Part shown: positions 36,147-48,560 of the stretch, piece after piece
Layout: every line of letters begins with the position of its first letter
Position numbering within the stretch: position 1 is the stretch's first letter
Origin: Cephalotus follicularis
Taxonomy: Eukaryota > Streptophyta > Magnoliopsida > Oxalidales > Cephalotaceae
Assembly: GCA_001972305.1 (NCBI GenBank)
Contig: BDDD01000086.1
Coordinates: forward strand, 37,989-101,988
Direction of reading: 5' to 3'
DNA length: 64,000 nucleotides
Notes under the pieces: generated by a model
Databases searched by the model: none
The model's input: only the letters and a program-made list of their open reading frames with translations
Told to the model about the DNA's origin: nothing
Position numbers and translations under genes: made by a program

Positions 36147-38636
36147 TGTTAGATAAGGATGTCCCTGCAAGCCACGAGGTGGCTGCATCCATATGTATTT
36201 CACATATGATACCCTCTTAAGTCTATACATTTTTAGTTCCATTCATGTTTTATTGTGCATGTTAACATTGGCATCTACTATATATAGACATCCCAAACCA
36301 TCGACATGGATCGGTTAATCACCGTATTAATTGAATACACATATAGCGCCCTGTCATTCAAGGGGTTGGATCTCGTGTCTGAGAGGTTATGAGAATGAGA
36401 TCCTTACTCCATTCTGACTAAACGTTCCAAGTCATGGGTTCACTTTCTTAGGGCAATTGATGAACCTGATAGACTTGCCATATTATGCTTACTCCCAGGT
36501 ACAGTGGAGGATGGACTATCTCATTGCCATTTGGGTTTACCCTAAAGCTAATGCAGGTGCGTGCTAGAATGCATGACACTAAACAAACCCACCATAGGAA
36601 AAACTATTTGGATGGTCAATATCTATGTCAATAGGATTCCTATAGTATCGGTACCGCATAGTCAATGGTAACTAGTAGGCCATACGTGACCTGGGTTGTG
36701 TCTTAGACCTAAGCCGCTGGCATGCATTGTGTAGTAACCAATTGGCTTTAATTTTTGCCTTCCCCAGTTCTAGCCACGAGCTGGCAAAAAGGTTGTCTTT
36801 GGACCTTGTGGGAGCTGCATTGAGATGTATGGGCGAGTGAGCAATGGGGGATCATCATATTGAGGGTGACAGGCTCTATAATATCTGTGATCGTTGAAGA
36901 CTTAAAGTCCTGATCAGGCACTGGCAAGACTGGAAATGGGGTTTCCGGGGAGGTCTGCCAATAGTCTCAGTGCGTTCATATATTTATAGTTATATTGGCT
37001 TTACCTAGGGTTGACATTGATCCAAACCTTAGGTCACGGCCGGAGCCAAGAATGACGAGAGATACATGACACATAAACCGATGATTGGATAAAGTACTGG
37101 TTATCCGGCAAAAGGACGATAGACATGGAACTTCGGTCCATGGATCCAGGGGATGATTTGGAATCATACTGGGGCTATTTTGATAGTTGGGGACTATTAG
37201 AATGGTCGTACCAGAATCATGGGATTTCTGGGAAACATGTCATCGTACCGGAATCCAACCAAGCTTTCGGGTCCCACCTGATTTTGGAACAGGTTGACAC
37301 GTGTGGGACACATGTCATTTAGTGAGAGATTAGCATCTAGGAGATGTTACTTTGCTAGAAAGCATTCCATTTGCTGAACATAAATCATTTCTTTCGAAAT
37401 GAGTTCAAGCATCACCATAATGGAATGTTTCCATACAAATGATTGATTGTTCAACTAGTATGTGTTTTAGTCATTTATTGGTGGAGAGAGATTATGGACT
37501 TGTAGGCTTATTGGGCTTTGGATTTGCTATCCCATTGTTGTCCAAAATTGGGCGTGAAACATGTCTTAAGGTGGTCGGCCCAATGCATGCCCAAATGACC
37601 CAAAGTTGTAGCCTACTTAAATTGACTTTTCAAAGGTGTATTGTTTATGCATTTTATGAAAGTCTAACTTTTCTTCTTTTCAAGGAAGTGGTCGAATTTT
37701 GCCTTGAAGAGGCCAGCCTTGTGCATTAAGAAATGATGAGAAGAGTTAGGAAATTGTCTTGTCTCATAAAGAAAGGTGTAAGAGATTTTTGAGACAAGGA
37801 ACTTTCTTTTACACATAAATTGTCAAAAATTGCCTTGCACACTACACTTCTCTCATTCTTCTCACCCGTCCAAAACAAGCTCTCTCTTTTCGTCTCTTCT
37901 CTTCTTTGTCGTGAGTGTGGTCTTCATTAGTGGACACACAAAAGAGCTTTGAACTCTTGAAGAGAAGAAGAACATATCAATCTTCTCTTACCCTCCAACT
38001 TCACAATAGGTGGAGATAGTTTTCTCCTTGAAATCAATCTTTACTTATAGTGAAGATTAGTTTAGGTTAAACACATATAGCCTTCTACCTTTGCATATGT
38101 TCTTTGCCGTGTCTCTTGGAGCATCTTTGGTGAAGACAAAAGCTTGGAATCAAATAGTAGAGGGAGCACATGAAGGAAGGAGTTGAAGATTAGGTAATGG
38201 TTCCTAAGCATCTCTTTTCTTCTTGTTTTAGGGCTTGGTAGTTTTGGGTTTTGAGCTGGGGTTTCTAACCCTAGCCAAACCCATATGTTCCTTGAGTGAA
38301 ACCCTAAAAAACCCTAAGGGTTTGGGTTTTATGGATTCGGGTTTGGAGGTCTTGGTGCTAGGGTCTTGGTGTGCAAACCCTAGCCCTATTTATAGTGAAC
38401 CCGAAGCTAGGGTTAGAGAAACCCTATCTTCACCCAAACCCTTTGCTTGCTTGGAATGTTTAATTGGTTCAATTGAGAGCTACATTAGTGATCCTTGGAC
38501 AAATTGAAACAATTATGGGCATAGGTTTTTAGGAAGTCTCATTGCTTGGAGACTTTATAAATGAAAAAGTTTTAAAATTCAACCCTAAACCCTAATGTCC
38601 ATAAATGTTCCTCTTCCGCATAGAGCCTATCCAACA
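36147..38636 (+). mobile_element. Solo LTR (2490 bp), probably Ty1/copia
   Basis: Starts TGTTAGATAAGG and ends CTATCCAACA, flanked by GGCTT at 36142-36146 and 38637-38641. Its first 850 bp match, in opposite orientation, the fragment at 2993-3863 and more distantly 2300-2992. The latter part (37850-38600) has leader-like CT-rich and ACCCTAA-rich sequence. Confidence 0.85.
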
Positions 38637-38641
38637 GGCTT

Positions 38642-39714
38642 AGCCTATTTATAGGCAAGCCAAGCACATATCTTTAGCTTTCTATAATGTTCTTTTACTT
38701 ATTAGTAGTTCTTTACAACTCTAAACTCTCATTATCTATGATACACTTTTTATAATAATTTCTAGATAAACCTAGGTTCATAATCTAGATAGTTCTAAGT
38801 ATATAGTATCTTAGATTGATCCAAAAAATGTGCATTATATTTTAACACTTTGGCTTAGCTCTCTCTCAAAAGAAGAAAAAAAAGGGTAAAACTTAGGTTT
38901 AGGGTTTGTGTTAGAAATATGCAAAGCTAGATAGACACAGATGGTCGTTGTGCCATACAACGACAACAACAATTACACCAACCAAATCGCAGCCATTCTC
39001 GCTTATCTAACAACTCTATGAACCATTATGGCAATGACCACAATAGCAAAAGGGACGAAGATTTCTCAAACTACAAAAACAACCTTAAGGTCGTAGCCTT
39101 AACAATTTTCACGGTGGTGGGGCTCACCATCCCTTTTGAGAGTCCTCCATCATGGTATCTAAATGGTGGAGATGGAGAAAGAGCTGGTGGTATCAAGTCA
39201 ATGAGTGGTTATGGTGGCAAAGGGATTCTGCTAGGTTATGGAGGATTCGGGCCAGGGATGACAATAGGATATGTTGCAACAAGTTTTGCCACTCCATTCA
39301 TTTTCTTTTCTCCTTTCGTAATATTTAGAATTTTTTTTAAATTCATATGAGAATATACATTTCACTCTTTTTTGAAATACAAAAATAAATATCTCATTTT
39401 AACTCCTTATAATCTAAGATTTAATTAAATAATTATTTTAAAAAGAGAGAATTATCAATTTGGGTTTTAAATTTTTACTCAAAGTAAAAATAGATAAATT
39501 AGATGTTTACTTAAATATTACATGACAATTAAGTGACTTTATATTTATTTATACATAAAAACATTAGTTTTTTTTAGATAAAAATATCAATTTAATATCT
39601 AATTTTATAATCAAATATTTAAATTAATCTATTTTTTAATTTAAACATAAATAAATACTTTGAATAAATGTTTAAAACCGTATTAATTCTTTTAAAAGAT
39701 CGATTCTTTTACCT
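38642..39714. other. Remainder of the split LTR fragment, then intergenic DNA
   Basis: 38642-38880 continues the LTR stretch interrupted at 36146 (shared segment TAGTTCTTTACAACTCTAA). From 38930 to 39350 an open frame of 110 codons starts at 39018 with a Gly-rich middle and two hydrophobic stretches, but no family was recognised and it may be chance. 39360-39714 is AT-rich with nothing recognised. Confidence 0.45.
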
Positions 39715-39723
39715 TTTAAAAAT

Positions 39724-41071
39724 GGCTAAACTGTATGTTTGGTACCTAAACTTTCATTAAATTTGTAATTAGGTACTTGAACTTAAATTTTGTTCAATTA
39801 GGTAACTGAACTTCAAAATCGCATAACGAACACTAACGAGGTACATGTGACAAGTGATGTGGCCTTTATGAAAGATTAAACAAATAGAGAATTTTTGACG
39901 TGACATCTGATGTGAAAAATTGCTCACGTGTCAACTGGTCATTGGTTGGAAAAAATTATGTAGAAAATCGGAGAAGAAGAAACGAAACAAAAAACAGAAA
40001 AAAAAAATTCCAAAACATATGCCTTCTTCCTTCTAACATGAACCCTAGCTTACATCTTCTAAATCCATCACAAATAAAAATCTTCTCAATCAATTGGGAA
40101 GGCATCTGTATATTCAACTAAAGGGAATTACTGGCAGTGGGCAAGGATTTGATCTTCCAGGAAGACGTTTGGGTGAGTTTTCCTGTCAAACCCCTTTGTC
40201 ATCACCAAGGCAATCTGCCCTAGCTGTTGCAGAGAATTGATCAAAACGTGGTGTTCTATTACCATCAGGACCTAGACTTATAGGTGGTGATAACTACATT
40301 AAAGCTGCACTCAGCCCAATACAAGTTGCTGCTATGGCTGCAGAAAGGAGATTGGATGATGATTTATTGTGTGGGTCGAAATCTCCAAGTAGTGATACAG
40401 GTGCTGAAGGAAATCTTGTGTCTTCGATTGGATCATCCGGAGGATCGACATCTTCCACAGTTGTTGAGAGCGAATCTATTCCACCTTCACATCTTCAATC
40501 CCAGTCTTCTCAGGAGAATGTGGATCTTGCTGCAAATTGGAAGTGCAGTACCTGTACTTTATTGAACCATGTATTTTTATCTCTATATTCTCTGGGATAA
40601 TGATGTTACTTACATGATGGTATTGTCAGTGAACTATAAATGTAATATTATATTTCATAATTTTAATAAAATATTAATGAGTTGAATATATTGTAACTAA
40701 CTATAATTTTTTTTAGGGTTTATGTAATAAGGAAGAATGCATATGTTTTGGGATTTTTTTTCTTTCTGCCTTTTGTTTCGTTTCTTCTTCTCCGATTTTT
40801 TACATATTTTTTTTTTCAACTAATGACCAATCGACATATAGGCAATTTTTTACATCATATGTCACGTCAAAAATTCTCTATTTGTTTAATCTTTTATAAA
40901 TGTCACGTCACTTACCACCCGTATTTCGTTAATGACCGTTACGATCTGGTGACAGTAGATAGTCAATTAAATGTACTTTTAAAATTCAGTTAACTAATTA
41001 AACAAAATTTAAATTCAAGTACCTAATTACAAATTTAATAAAAATTAATTTACCAAATATACACTTTAGCC
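39724..41071. mobile_element. Pack-MULE copy 2 carrying a WSS1-like gene fragment
   Basis: 1348 bp, with the same terminal inverted repeats as copy 1 (starts GGCTAAACTGTATGTTTGG) and a perfect 9-bp duplication, TTTAAAAAT, at 39715-39723 and 41072-41080. The gene fragment lies in the opposite direction to copy 1 in the window. It lies 238 bp upstream of the plastid-protein gene at 41319, so its right end could affect that promoter. Confidence 0.93.
40115..40600 (+). pseudogene. Captured fragment of a WSS1-like (WLM domain) metalloprotease gene, copy 2
   Basis: Reads FDLPGRRLG, then ALSPIQVAAMAAERRLDDD, the serine-rich linker IGSSGGSTSSTV, and WKCSTCTLLNH. It covers the same segment as copy 1 and ends at the same exon border, where the splice donor context is now altered (CCATGTATTT). 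One in-frame stop lies at about 40237 (residues VAEN, then stop) within the part before the Met-Ala-Ala-Glu segment. The longest frame is 88 codons from 40334. Without the WLM catalytic region and the second half of the zinc finger it cannot act as a protease. Transcription from the inverted repeats is possible but not shown. Confidence 0.8.
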
Positions 41072-41318
41072 TTTAAAAATCTAAAGTTGATATAGCCAAG
41101 GGACGGGGTAAGTAAAAACAACACAACATGGAAAAGCTGTTAAACTCCGGCCACTGCTACGTTAACACGTGACTATTTATTGATAGAATAAGGATAGATT
41201 TCGGGATTTTTTGTAACGTATTGACAATGTGTTGAGGAATAAACATTGAAAAATAAAACTGATGATTACTTATAAATCACCTAGATGAGATGAGCAGGAA
41301 ACTGAAAAACACACAGCC

Positions 41319-42737
41319 ATGATACCAGCTGCGCTCCACTTTTTGACAAGCACCTCCCCCACAGTTATTGCCATCTTATCACTCCCTTCAAAACTCTCCA
41401 TTTCAAAACCATCTCTCTCTCCCAAACACCAACCGATTCAACAAAATCACCATCAGCCTCAAATCCAATCCAAAATCTCTCGCAGAAACGCCGCTGCTTT
41501 GCTCTCGCTCCTCGCTCTCTCTCACCCAGGCCTCGCAACCGCCTTCTCAATCGGCATTTGTACGCACCATAATTCCATTTCTGTTGTCAAATTACAGTTA
41601 TTGAAATCCAAACCCTAATTTCTACATAAATATGCAGCAGGACCAAAGGAATGGCTTAAAGAGCAAAAGAAGAAGGCCTCCAAATTTCTTGTCGCTCCAA
41701 TTGACGCCTCGCGGGAAATCCTCCGCTCTGCCTATCTCTTACTCAGTACATTTCCCTCTCTATCGAATTTTCTCTTTCTTTTATTTTCTCCATTTAATTT
41801 TTTCAATTTGTTACAGTTAACAGAGAATCTGATTCTACTAGTAAGGCCTTAGAAGACGTTCAAAAGATGTTTAGATCTGCAGCTAGGGATTGTGTGCCAC
41901 AAGAGAGGAACTCGTTTGTTACGTTTCAAGCCAATACCGGAGTCGAGGTTTGCATTTCGCTTCTAATTCTCCATAATTAGGGTCTAGTACGTGTTACTAA
42001 TTATATTACTCATTTTGAAATTGTTAATCTACATTAAGATGCACCAATTGTTTCCATATTTGTTCAAATGTATATGTACTTATAATATAATAATTGTTCA
42101 GAATTGAAATTAGTTGATTTTATCTGGCCTGGGAATTGTGTATGCTTTTATAGTTGTGATTTGTGATAAATGCTCAGGTTTGCACATTCAAATTGATCGT
42201 GAAGAACGCATCTTCGTTGCTTGATGATAATGATCCTGTCAAGTTAGAAGCTGAAGGCATACTGAATGATCTTATAAGGTAACCTCTGTATGATCTGCGA
42301 ATTCTAGTGTGAAACAATACATTATTTGTTATGATTGCTCGGTTTGCAAATTTATGTGCTCCATTGAGTTTTCAATCTTGAAGCGTCATGGTATAAAGTT
42401 ATTCTTCTTATATCAAAACTGATGGTTCATTTTCTAACACATTTTTCTTCCATAATCGATCTTGTATTGCAGATCTTTCACTTCTCTTAATGGTCTGGCA
42501 AATGAAACTGATATTCAACTAGCTTCCAATAGGTTTGTAATGCATATCAAGCTTACAATATCTTGGTTGCCATTAATCATTCACTCTTCAAACTCTACCC
42601 TGATATACATAATTTTTTGGTCCTTATGATAATTGTTTCATTGTACCTGCAGGCAAAAGGTAGTGGATGCACTCATGGATACTATATCTTGCCTTGACAA
42701 ATTTGAGCATGGCATCAAGGAATGCCTTGAAGTTTGA
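41319..42737 (+). CDS. Unnamed plastid protein with a twin-arginine lumen signal (six exons)
   Basis: Exons with GT-AG borders and intact frame: 41319-41559, 41638-41745, 41817-41947, 42178-42278, 42473-42532, 42653-42737; 241 residues. The N-terminus (1-54) is Ser/Pro/Gln-rich with few acidic residues, as in chloroplast transit peptides. Residues 55-56 are a twin arginine followed by the hydrophobic NAAALLSLLALSHPGLATA, ending in an Ala-x-Ala cleavage motif near 73-75. That is the layout of Tat-pathway thylakoid-lumen proteins. The mature part, starting about FSIGISGPKEWLKEQKKKAS, is mostly helical with no catalytic motif I recognise; it ends FEHGIKECLEV. I recall similar unnamed plastid proteins in other plants but cannot name this one. 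The codon phase agrees at every junction. Confidence 0.8.
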
Positions 42738-43511
42738 CCATTCTGTAGTCCCATTGCGTTTGAATGATTTTTGTCTTTTGGAATTGGAACTGTTAAAGTA
42801 TGTTTATTTTTTCATGATCTTTGTTGTATATATCTTCTTTTTCCCATCACTTGTCCTTTCTTTATGTTTTTGTTGTTGGCCATAGCAAGATTTCGATATT
42901 GCTATCCAGTCATGCTTTCCTCTCCTGTAAAAAAAAAAAGGAGAGAGAGAGAAAGAAGGAAAAGAAAAGAGAACTTCGTTAATTATGCAAGCACAACTCT
43001 CTTTCTCTGTCTCTGACCTTTCTTTTTCCTTTATGAGTTTTGGGAATATCCCCATTCTTAGATCCGAGATTGCACGTATGAATTGGATGGACTGAATTAA
43101 TAGCTCTTCAAATTGATTATTTGAAAATTTTGATACATTTCTTATTGGATGATCATGATACTTCACAAGATACAAAATTCTTGTTCAGTGGAGAAATAAG
43201 ATCAACAACTCATTTTATAATTCTAAGTTTTGGGATGAACATTAAACCTTCCATCGCTTGTTCCACAACATAAAGCTTTCTACCTTTTTGTGACATGTTG
43301 TGCTATGATGTAGTGGAAAGTGTTTGGTACACGAAAGTCAGAAGTGTCGTTAGTGATAGAAAACTGTGTTTACGTACAGCTTCTGTGTTGTAATTCATAT
43401 GTTAATTGCATTTTCATTTCCCTGAGGCACCTCTACAAACAATAATGTTCAGATTTACATTACAATTGGCAGCTGACACTGATGGTTTCTACATCAAGTC
43501 CATACGGTTTT
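42738..43511. other. Intergenic region between two convergent genes
   Basis: Contains the 3' ends of the plastid-protein and methyltransferase genes. A poly(A) and GA-rich purine stretch lies at 42930-42985. No further gene was recognised. Confidence 0.6.
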
Positions 43512-45134
43512 CTACGGAATAGTTTGACTGGGTGAACCAGAAGCCTGAACCAAATACAAACGACAGCATGGTTTTCCATCATCTGGGTAGGTTTGCTGTG
43601 ACCTGGGTAAGTTGCGGAGCTTGTTGAACAGATTTAGCGGATCATGCATGAGCCCGAAATGGGCATCTGGGTCTCCAATCTGTGAAAGGTCAACATGAGA
43701 GAATCCTAGAGATGGCAGGAGATGATCCGGCCAATCAGAATAGAAATGAAAGATGGAGTTGGATAGTGTGGTTGATGGCTTGTTCATGAAATCTGCCAAG
43801 AGAACTGTGTGGGTAAGAGCACACTGGTCTGCTATGATATTCAGTACTTGCATGGCGTGAGTGTGGGAGAGATAGTAGAGGATACCCTCCAGAACCCAGA
43901 CTGTGTTCTTTACTGGTGAAAATCCTGATATCTGGAGCTTTTCGAACCAATCATTATTTCTGATGTCAGCTGCTACTCTGGTTAGGGAATTTGCTGTCAT
44001 CATTAGATTCTGGTGTTCTCCTGTTGATTCCATTGCTGCCTGTAGAAGAGTTGTTTTCACTTGCAAGAGTTCTGGAAAATCTACTTCAAAGACATCACTT
44101 TCCTTCAAGCAGTTTAAACGGTATGCCCTTGCATCCATTCCTTCATATAGATAGTACAATTTTATCATTTTCATGCATTGAACTTTTGATAATAATATAT
44201 GCAACTGAATTTCGGATGAAGTGAAAATATGGACTTATATTTTAGTGGGCCAGCTTGTTTCTTTGAAAAAACACACACTCATCTGGGTTGCTACTTGGTA
44301 GCTATTTAAATGCCATTTTGGTACCAAAAATGTATAAAAATTTGAGATTTGATTGGCCGGTCTCTTTTTTTTTTTTTTTTTGACAAAGTTTGTCCACAGT
44401 CTAAACATTGCACTTGGTGACTGTTTTCCTACCGGGAATTCGCATCAGTCAATATTTGACTAGGTGCATGTCTAGTCAAATAGATACTCAGAATGTAACA
44501 ACAGAGCAGGTACTGGTAGGGACCAGAGATTTTGGCCGTGATCCTTTGAAAATTCCTTCCGTTTCCTTTACGGTGTACAAGGTAGTCTAAATGAATTACT
44601 GATCAGAAGTAGAGATTTCTAGTGGATTCAAGTATAAAAAATGTCCCATAATGATTATGGAATGTTCAAAAATAAGGAACCAGACCGGCATTAGCTACAC
44701 TTGCTATATTAATGTGATAGAACCTGTCAAGAATTGGGGTAGAGTGATCGCCAACCTGCACCAAGGAGTACAACCTGTGCTCCACCATTGGAGGAATCAA
44801 GAGCAGCTTTTACTTTTGAGTCAAACCAGAGGGTCCGAACTGCAAGGATGACTCCAGAAACTTCACGGGCATTATTGAGGTAGTCTTTCTGTATCTTCTC
44901 ATGAAAGTTTCTTAGATATGTCTCTCCAGCAAGCAAGCCTGCTACGGGGTCATTGATCATATGCTTCCACAAGGCTCTTCCAGCTGCAGTTTGGCATGCT
45001 GATTGCTGGAGAGAATCCCACTCCTTTTCAATTGTTTCATGGAGAGCTCGAACTTTGTCAGTGAATAGCAAATGTGGGAGCTTTAGCTCCAGCCGTTGGG
45101 CCACATCTTGCAAGTCATTTTGGTGATCAGACAT
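43512..45134 (-). CDS. SAM-dependent methyltransferase, leucine carboxyl methyltransferase (LCM) family
   Basis: Two exons on the minus strand: 45134-44756 and 44140-43512, giving 335 residues. The junction falls within a Gly codon and creates VVLLGAGMDARAYRL (residues 121-135), the SAM-binding motif of the LCM/TcmP-type family; neither exon has it alone. Upstream are the family segments AGRALWKHMINDP and ILAVRTLWFD. Downstream are FEVDFPEL (acidic residue contacting SAM), VWVLEGILYYL and the C-terminal CCRLYLVQASGSP. The length is typical for the plant proteins annotated as putative SAM-dependent methyltransferases. The substrate is unknown: plant members of this branch are not the PP2A methyltransferase itself. 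No transit peptide is evident, so the cytosol is likely. It is convergent with the plastid-protein gene. Confidence 0.88.
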
Positions 45135-46948
45135 GTCTTCAAGTACAGAGAAATGCTAAAACTAATTGAATGGGAGAGGGGAAAATACATGCAATATATT
45201 ATTAAAAATCTTTGGAAGTAATGTGTGGGTAGGGATAAGAAAAGAGAGCCACATACATAACTAACGTTAGAGAATAACGCTAAATCGTATCCAACTTCTT
45301 TGCCAAGATAAAGGGAAGGTGACAATGTAGTCCACGACTACCATCATTCCCTTTTTTTTTAAATCAAGTCGAATGAACAATTTTGAGTGGTTCCCACTAG
45401 AGATGTGCTTTTGCCAGATGTGAGTCTGAGTAATGACAAAAAAAGCTCTCGTCTTTTGGTTGCATATGGTAAGTGTGACCGTACCCTTGGGAGTTTTGCT
45501 GCCCTGTTGGTGTGAGAAAGGTTTCATGTGGGTGCCTAATTGGGGGTTACTAGCGGATCTCGCATTTTGCAATTGTGAGGTACTAAATAGAACATGGAGC
45601 CCATTTGAGCTTGGCTAAAAATGGACATGTCACGTTCAAAGGAACATGTACTAGGGATGGTGATATTTATCTCTTTAATTTCCCCGAACACCACACATGA
45701 AGCCACCTTTAAACAAGCAAGCACAATTTCTATTAGAGAGAATATTCCGAAGTGGAGGATGCTTTTAAGTTGATCAAATTGTCCTCATAAGCTGCAAGCT
45801 GAAAGAATCAATGTTAATATCTTCTTTTTACAGGGCACCAAAAGCAGCAAGAGGACAAGATTAAATTTAAATTTTACTCTCCATTTTTCTCTTATTAACA
45901 GGATAGCTACATGAATAGAATCCTACAAAAAAATTTGGCACCATAGGGTTCTATTACTAGGCTTCTCCATGAATTTAAACTGCGTTTGGAAACCATACCA
46001 TAATTTTGTTTTTATTTTTTGCTTTTAGCTTTTTTGATAACGTTTTAAGTAGCAATAGTTAAGGAATTCCGGTTTTTAGTTTTCGTATTTAGCTTCCCAT
46101 GGAGATTCTATAAACCCAAAAATTAAGAAAAAATCAAGTTCTTTTGAATTTTGATTTTAACAGAAATTAAATTGTTTTACAAAGTTAAAAGGAAAAGCCA
46201 AAAACTAAGAATGATGAATTCTAAACAGAGCATCTACCACTTGATCCCTTCTTTTTCATTTCCCTGCAGTTTTCAATCAAATTCTCGTCCAACTCCGGTC
46301 ATAGATATGATGATTCAATTAAATAGTTTTTATGTAAGATCACTCAAAAACAAAAACCTATAATAAGTAAGAAAATAAAAAAAAATTAAATAACAGACCT
46401 TAGGTTTTTTGAAATTGATAAAGTTTAATAAAAAAAAAAGAGAAAAATTATTGACAGAGGAAGAAAACATAACTATTATATAAATCAAGCCCAATATATA
46501 TAGAGTTTCATGATACCATATTGTTATATGTTAAATCTGATCGTTGGATACGGGCCTCGCTCCGTTGGCCTAAAGGGATCGGGTTTCAGTAGACATATAA
46601 AAGTCAACTACAATGATTAAGTATGTAAAGAAGCGGAGATAACCAATAATAGTAAAAAGTTAAGGTAATGAATGAGGTAAAAAGTATGTTAATGTAATTT
46701 ATAATAAAATAATGTCATGTAGTTTTATCTATGTCTTTGGAGAATGTTGAGGTGTTGCCCAAAGGCCTGCCCAGTTCTCTAGTTGTGGTCCAAGCAGTTG
46801 TGTGCACACATGTCAAGATTCCATTACTCTACTTATTTCTCATATCACATATTGTAAGACATAATTTGAGTTCGGTGAAATATAAATAATAGTAAAATTA
46901 CACAAAGAAATGAAATTTACAAAAAATAAAAATAAAAAACAGAAGATT
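45135..46948. other. Intergenic region upstream of the methyltransferase gene
   Basis: Probably holds the methyltransferase promoter and 5' UTR near 45140-45300. The rest is AT-rich. A stretch near 45970-46390 (AACTGCGTTTGGAAACC at the left) looks MITE-like, but matching ends were not established. No gene seen. Confidence 0.5.
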
Positions 46949-46953
46949 ATAAG

Positions 46954-47827
46954 TGTTGATACAGAAATCCTTCTCTCAACAGCATCCTACGTGGAGGACT
47001 TTGATTTGTTAAGAGAAACGCTTTGTCACTGATGCCTGGAGGAAGAACTTGATCTCGGACACCTGCACAAGGTTACAACAATGGTGAAGGCACAGGAGGT
47101 TGTTCTCCCGGGGACACTCCGACGCTCAAGTTAGTCAAGTGCAGATGGAATAATATACTCTCTTGAATGTAAAAATTGCTGACCTTTGTTCAGTGTGTTG
47201 AACTTGTATTTATAGTGGATTTATGTAACTGAACGAGCGTGTGAATCGGATGTGATCGTTATCCCCTAGGAAGTGCCGAGGATCTCGGACATTCCCTTAT
47301 CTCCGCCTATAATGTCGCTACTTTCCTTTGGTAGTAGTTGACTTGAACTCTATCTCTTTGTTTGGATAGATACGGATCCCATGGAATCTGGTGAAGATAA
47401 TCTCATTATCTTATAGATAAGGCTGAGGTCCTCCATTATAGGGTAGTATTGACTGTGATATGGCTGCGGAGGAAAGTGTGTCTCTGCTGTTGTTCCGAGG
47501 AAGAGATCCTCAGCTTCTGTGTACAGAAGACCGTATCCACTGTTCTCCTCCTGATAGATACTTTGGGCCGAGGGAGTCCTCGGCCCTCACACCGTGAATA
47601 TGGTCTTTTGCCTTTTGAGTCCGAGGAGTGTCCTCGGACTTGTGGTCTCAAGGTGTTGTCTTCAGTAAAGTAATGACTCTCGGCTCTTGGTCCGAGAAGA
47701 CCATCCTTTGCAATGAGTGAGCTCCTCGGCACGGCTTGCTGATAAGCCTCTAATCCCCGATGGACAGTTGGTCAAGTATGCAATGAACACGTGTCCTTGC
47801 TTTTATTAACATATTTTTCCTCCATCA
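46954..47827 (-). repeat. Full LTR in inverted orientation
   Basis: 874 bp, the reverse complement of 52092-52965 with about ten differences. It runs from the U5 end at the outer edge (46954) to the U3 end at 47827, where it meets the partial forward LTR directly. Confidence 0.92.
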
Positions 47828-48194
47828 TAGCGACATTATAGGCGGAGATAAGGGAATGTCCGAGATCCTCGGCACTTCCTAGGGGATAACGATCACATCC
47901 GATTCACACGCTCATTCAGTTACAGAAATCCACTATAAATACAAGTTCAACACACTGAACAAAGGTCAGCAATTTTTACATTCAAGAGAGTATATTATTC
48001 CATCTGCACTTGACTAACTTGAGCGTCGGAGTGTCCCCGGGAGAACAACCTCCTAGGCCTTCACCATTGTTGCAACCTTGTGCAGGTGTCTGAGATCAAG
48101 TTATTCCTCCAAGCATCAGTGACAAAGCGTTTCTCTTAACAAATCAAAGTCCTCCACGTAGGATACTGTTGAGAGAAGGATTTATGTATCAACA
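47828..48194 (+). repeat. Partial forward LTR next to the primer-binding site
   Basis: 367 bp matching 52599-52965, including the TATA-like ACTATAAATAC. It differs from the right LTR at about 12 positions and from the inverted LTR at about 10, clearly more than those two differ from each other. With the inverted LTR it forms a hairpin with 367-bp arms. Confidence 0.9.
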
Positions 48195-48195
48195 G

Positions 48196-48213
48196 TTGGC
48201 GCCGTCTGTGGGA
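48196..48213 (+). other. Primer-binding site of the Tat derivative
   Basis: TTGGCGCCGTCTGTGGGA, identical to that of the 12 kb Tat element. Confidence 0.75.
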
Positions 48214-48239
48214 AACGCTACAAAAAGTCATCACCAATC

Positions 48240-48560
48240 ATGCCTCCAAGGAAGAACACCCAAGTTGGGGCCACTGGCAATCAACCACGCCAGGAGAACA
48301 TAACTCCTCCACCAGAAGTCGTTCAAGAAGTGGCTCAGCAACAAGCTCCCGTTACAGGAGAGCAACTCAACCAATTTCTCCAAGGACTGGAGCGCGTCAC
48401 AGATCGGTTGGTCACAACTTTGGCCAACCAACAACAAGTCGGGCCCGCTCAGCCGGTGGTCCGAGGAGTATCTGGCCCCCAGAGGCCAGAGGTGTTGGGG
48501 GGCAGGGAGATTGCCAGAGCTTGGAATGCCGAGCATCTGAGGAAATATTATCAATGAATG
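48240..48560 (+). pseudogene. Remnant gag-type frame of the Tat derivative (fossil)
   Basis: Begins MPPRKN like Gag of the larger Tat element and continues with a Gln-rich segment (EQLNQFLQGLERVTDRL). Its last residues, EHLRKYYQ, are those that end pol in the larger element, so this short frame combines the two outermost parts of the coding region. It lacks every enzymatic domain. Confidence 0.75.

Noticed and set aside
39018-39350. 110-codon frame with Gly-rich and hydrophobic parts
   Set aside because: No family match that I can see, no supporting splice or leader features, and it sits in repeat-flanked DNA. It was left as unassigned.
45970-46390. Possible MITE between the methyltransferase gene and the Tat derivative
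   Set aside because: The left side resembles MITE ends (GCGTTTGG), but neither a matching inverted end nor a target-site duplication could be found.
47436-47732. 98-codon frame conserved at 52187-52483
   Set aside because: The two copies are conserved only because they are the two LTRs of one element; the sequence has no protein features and is LTR DNA.
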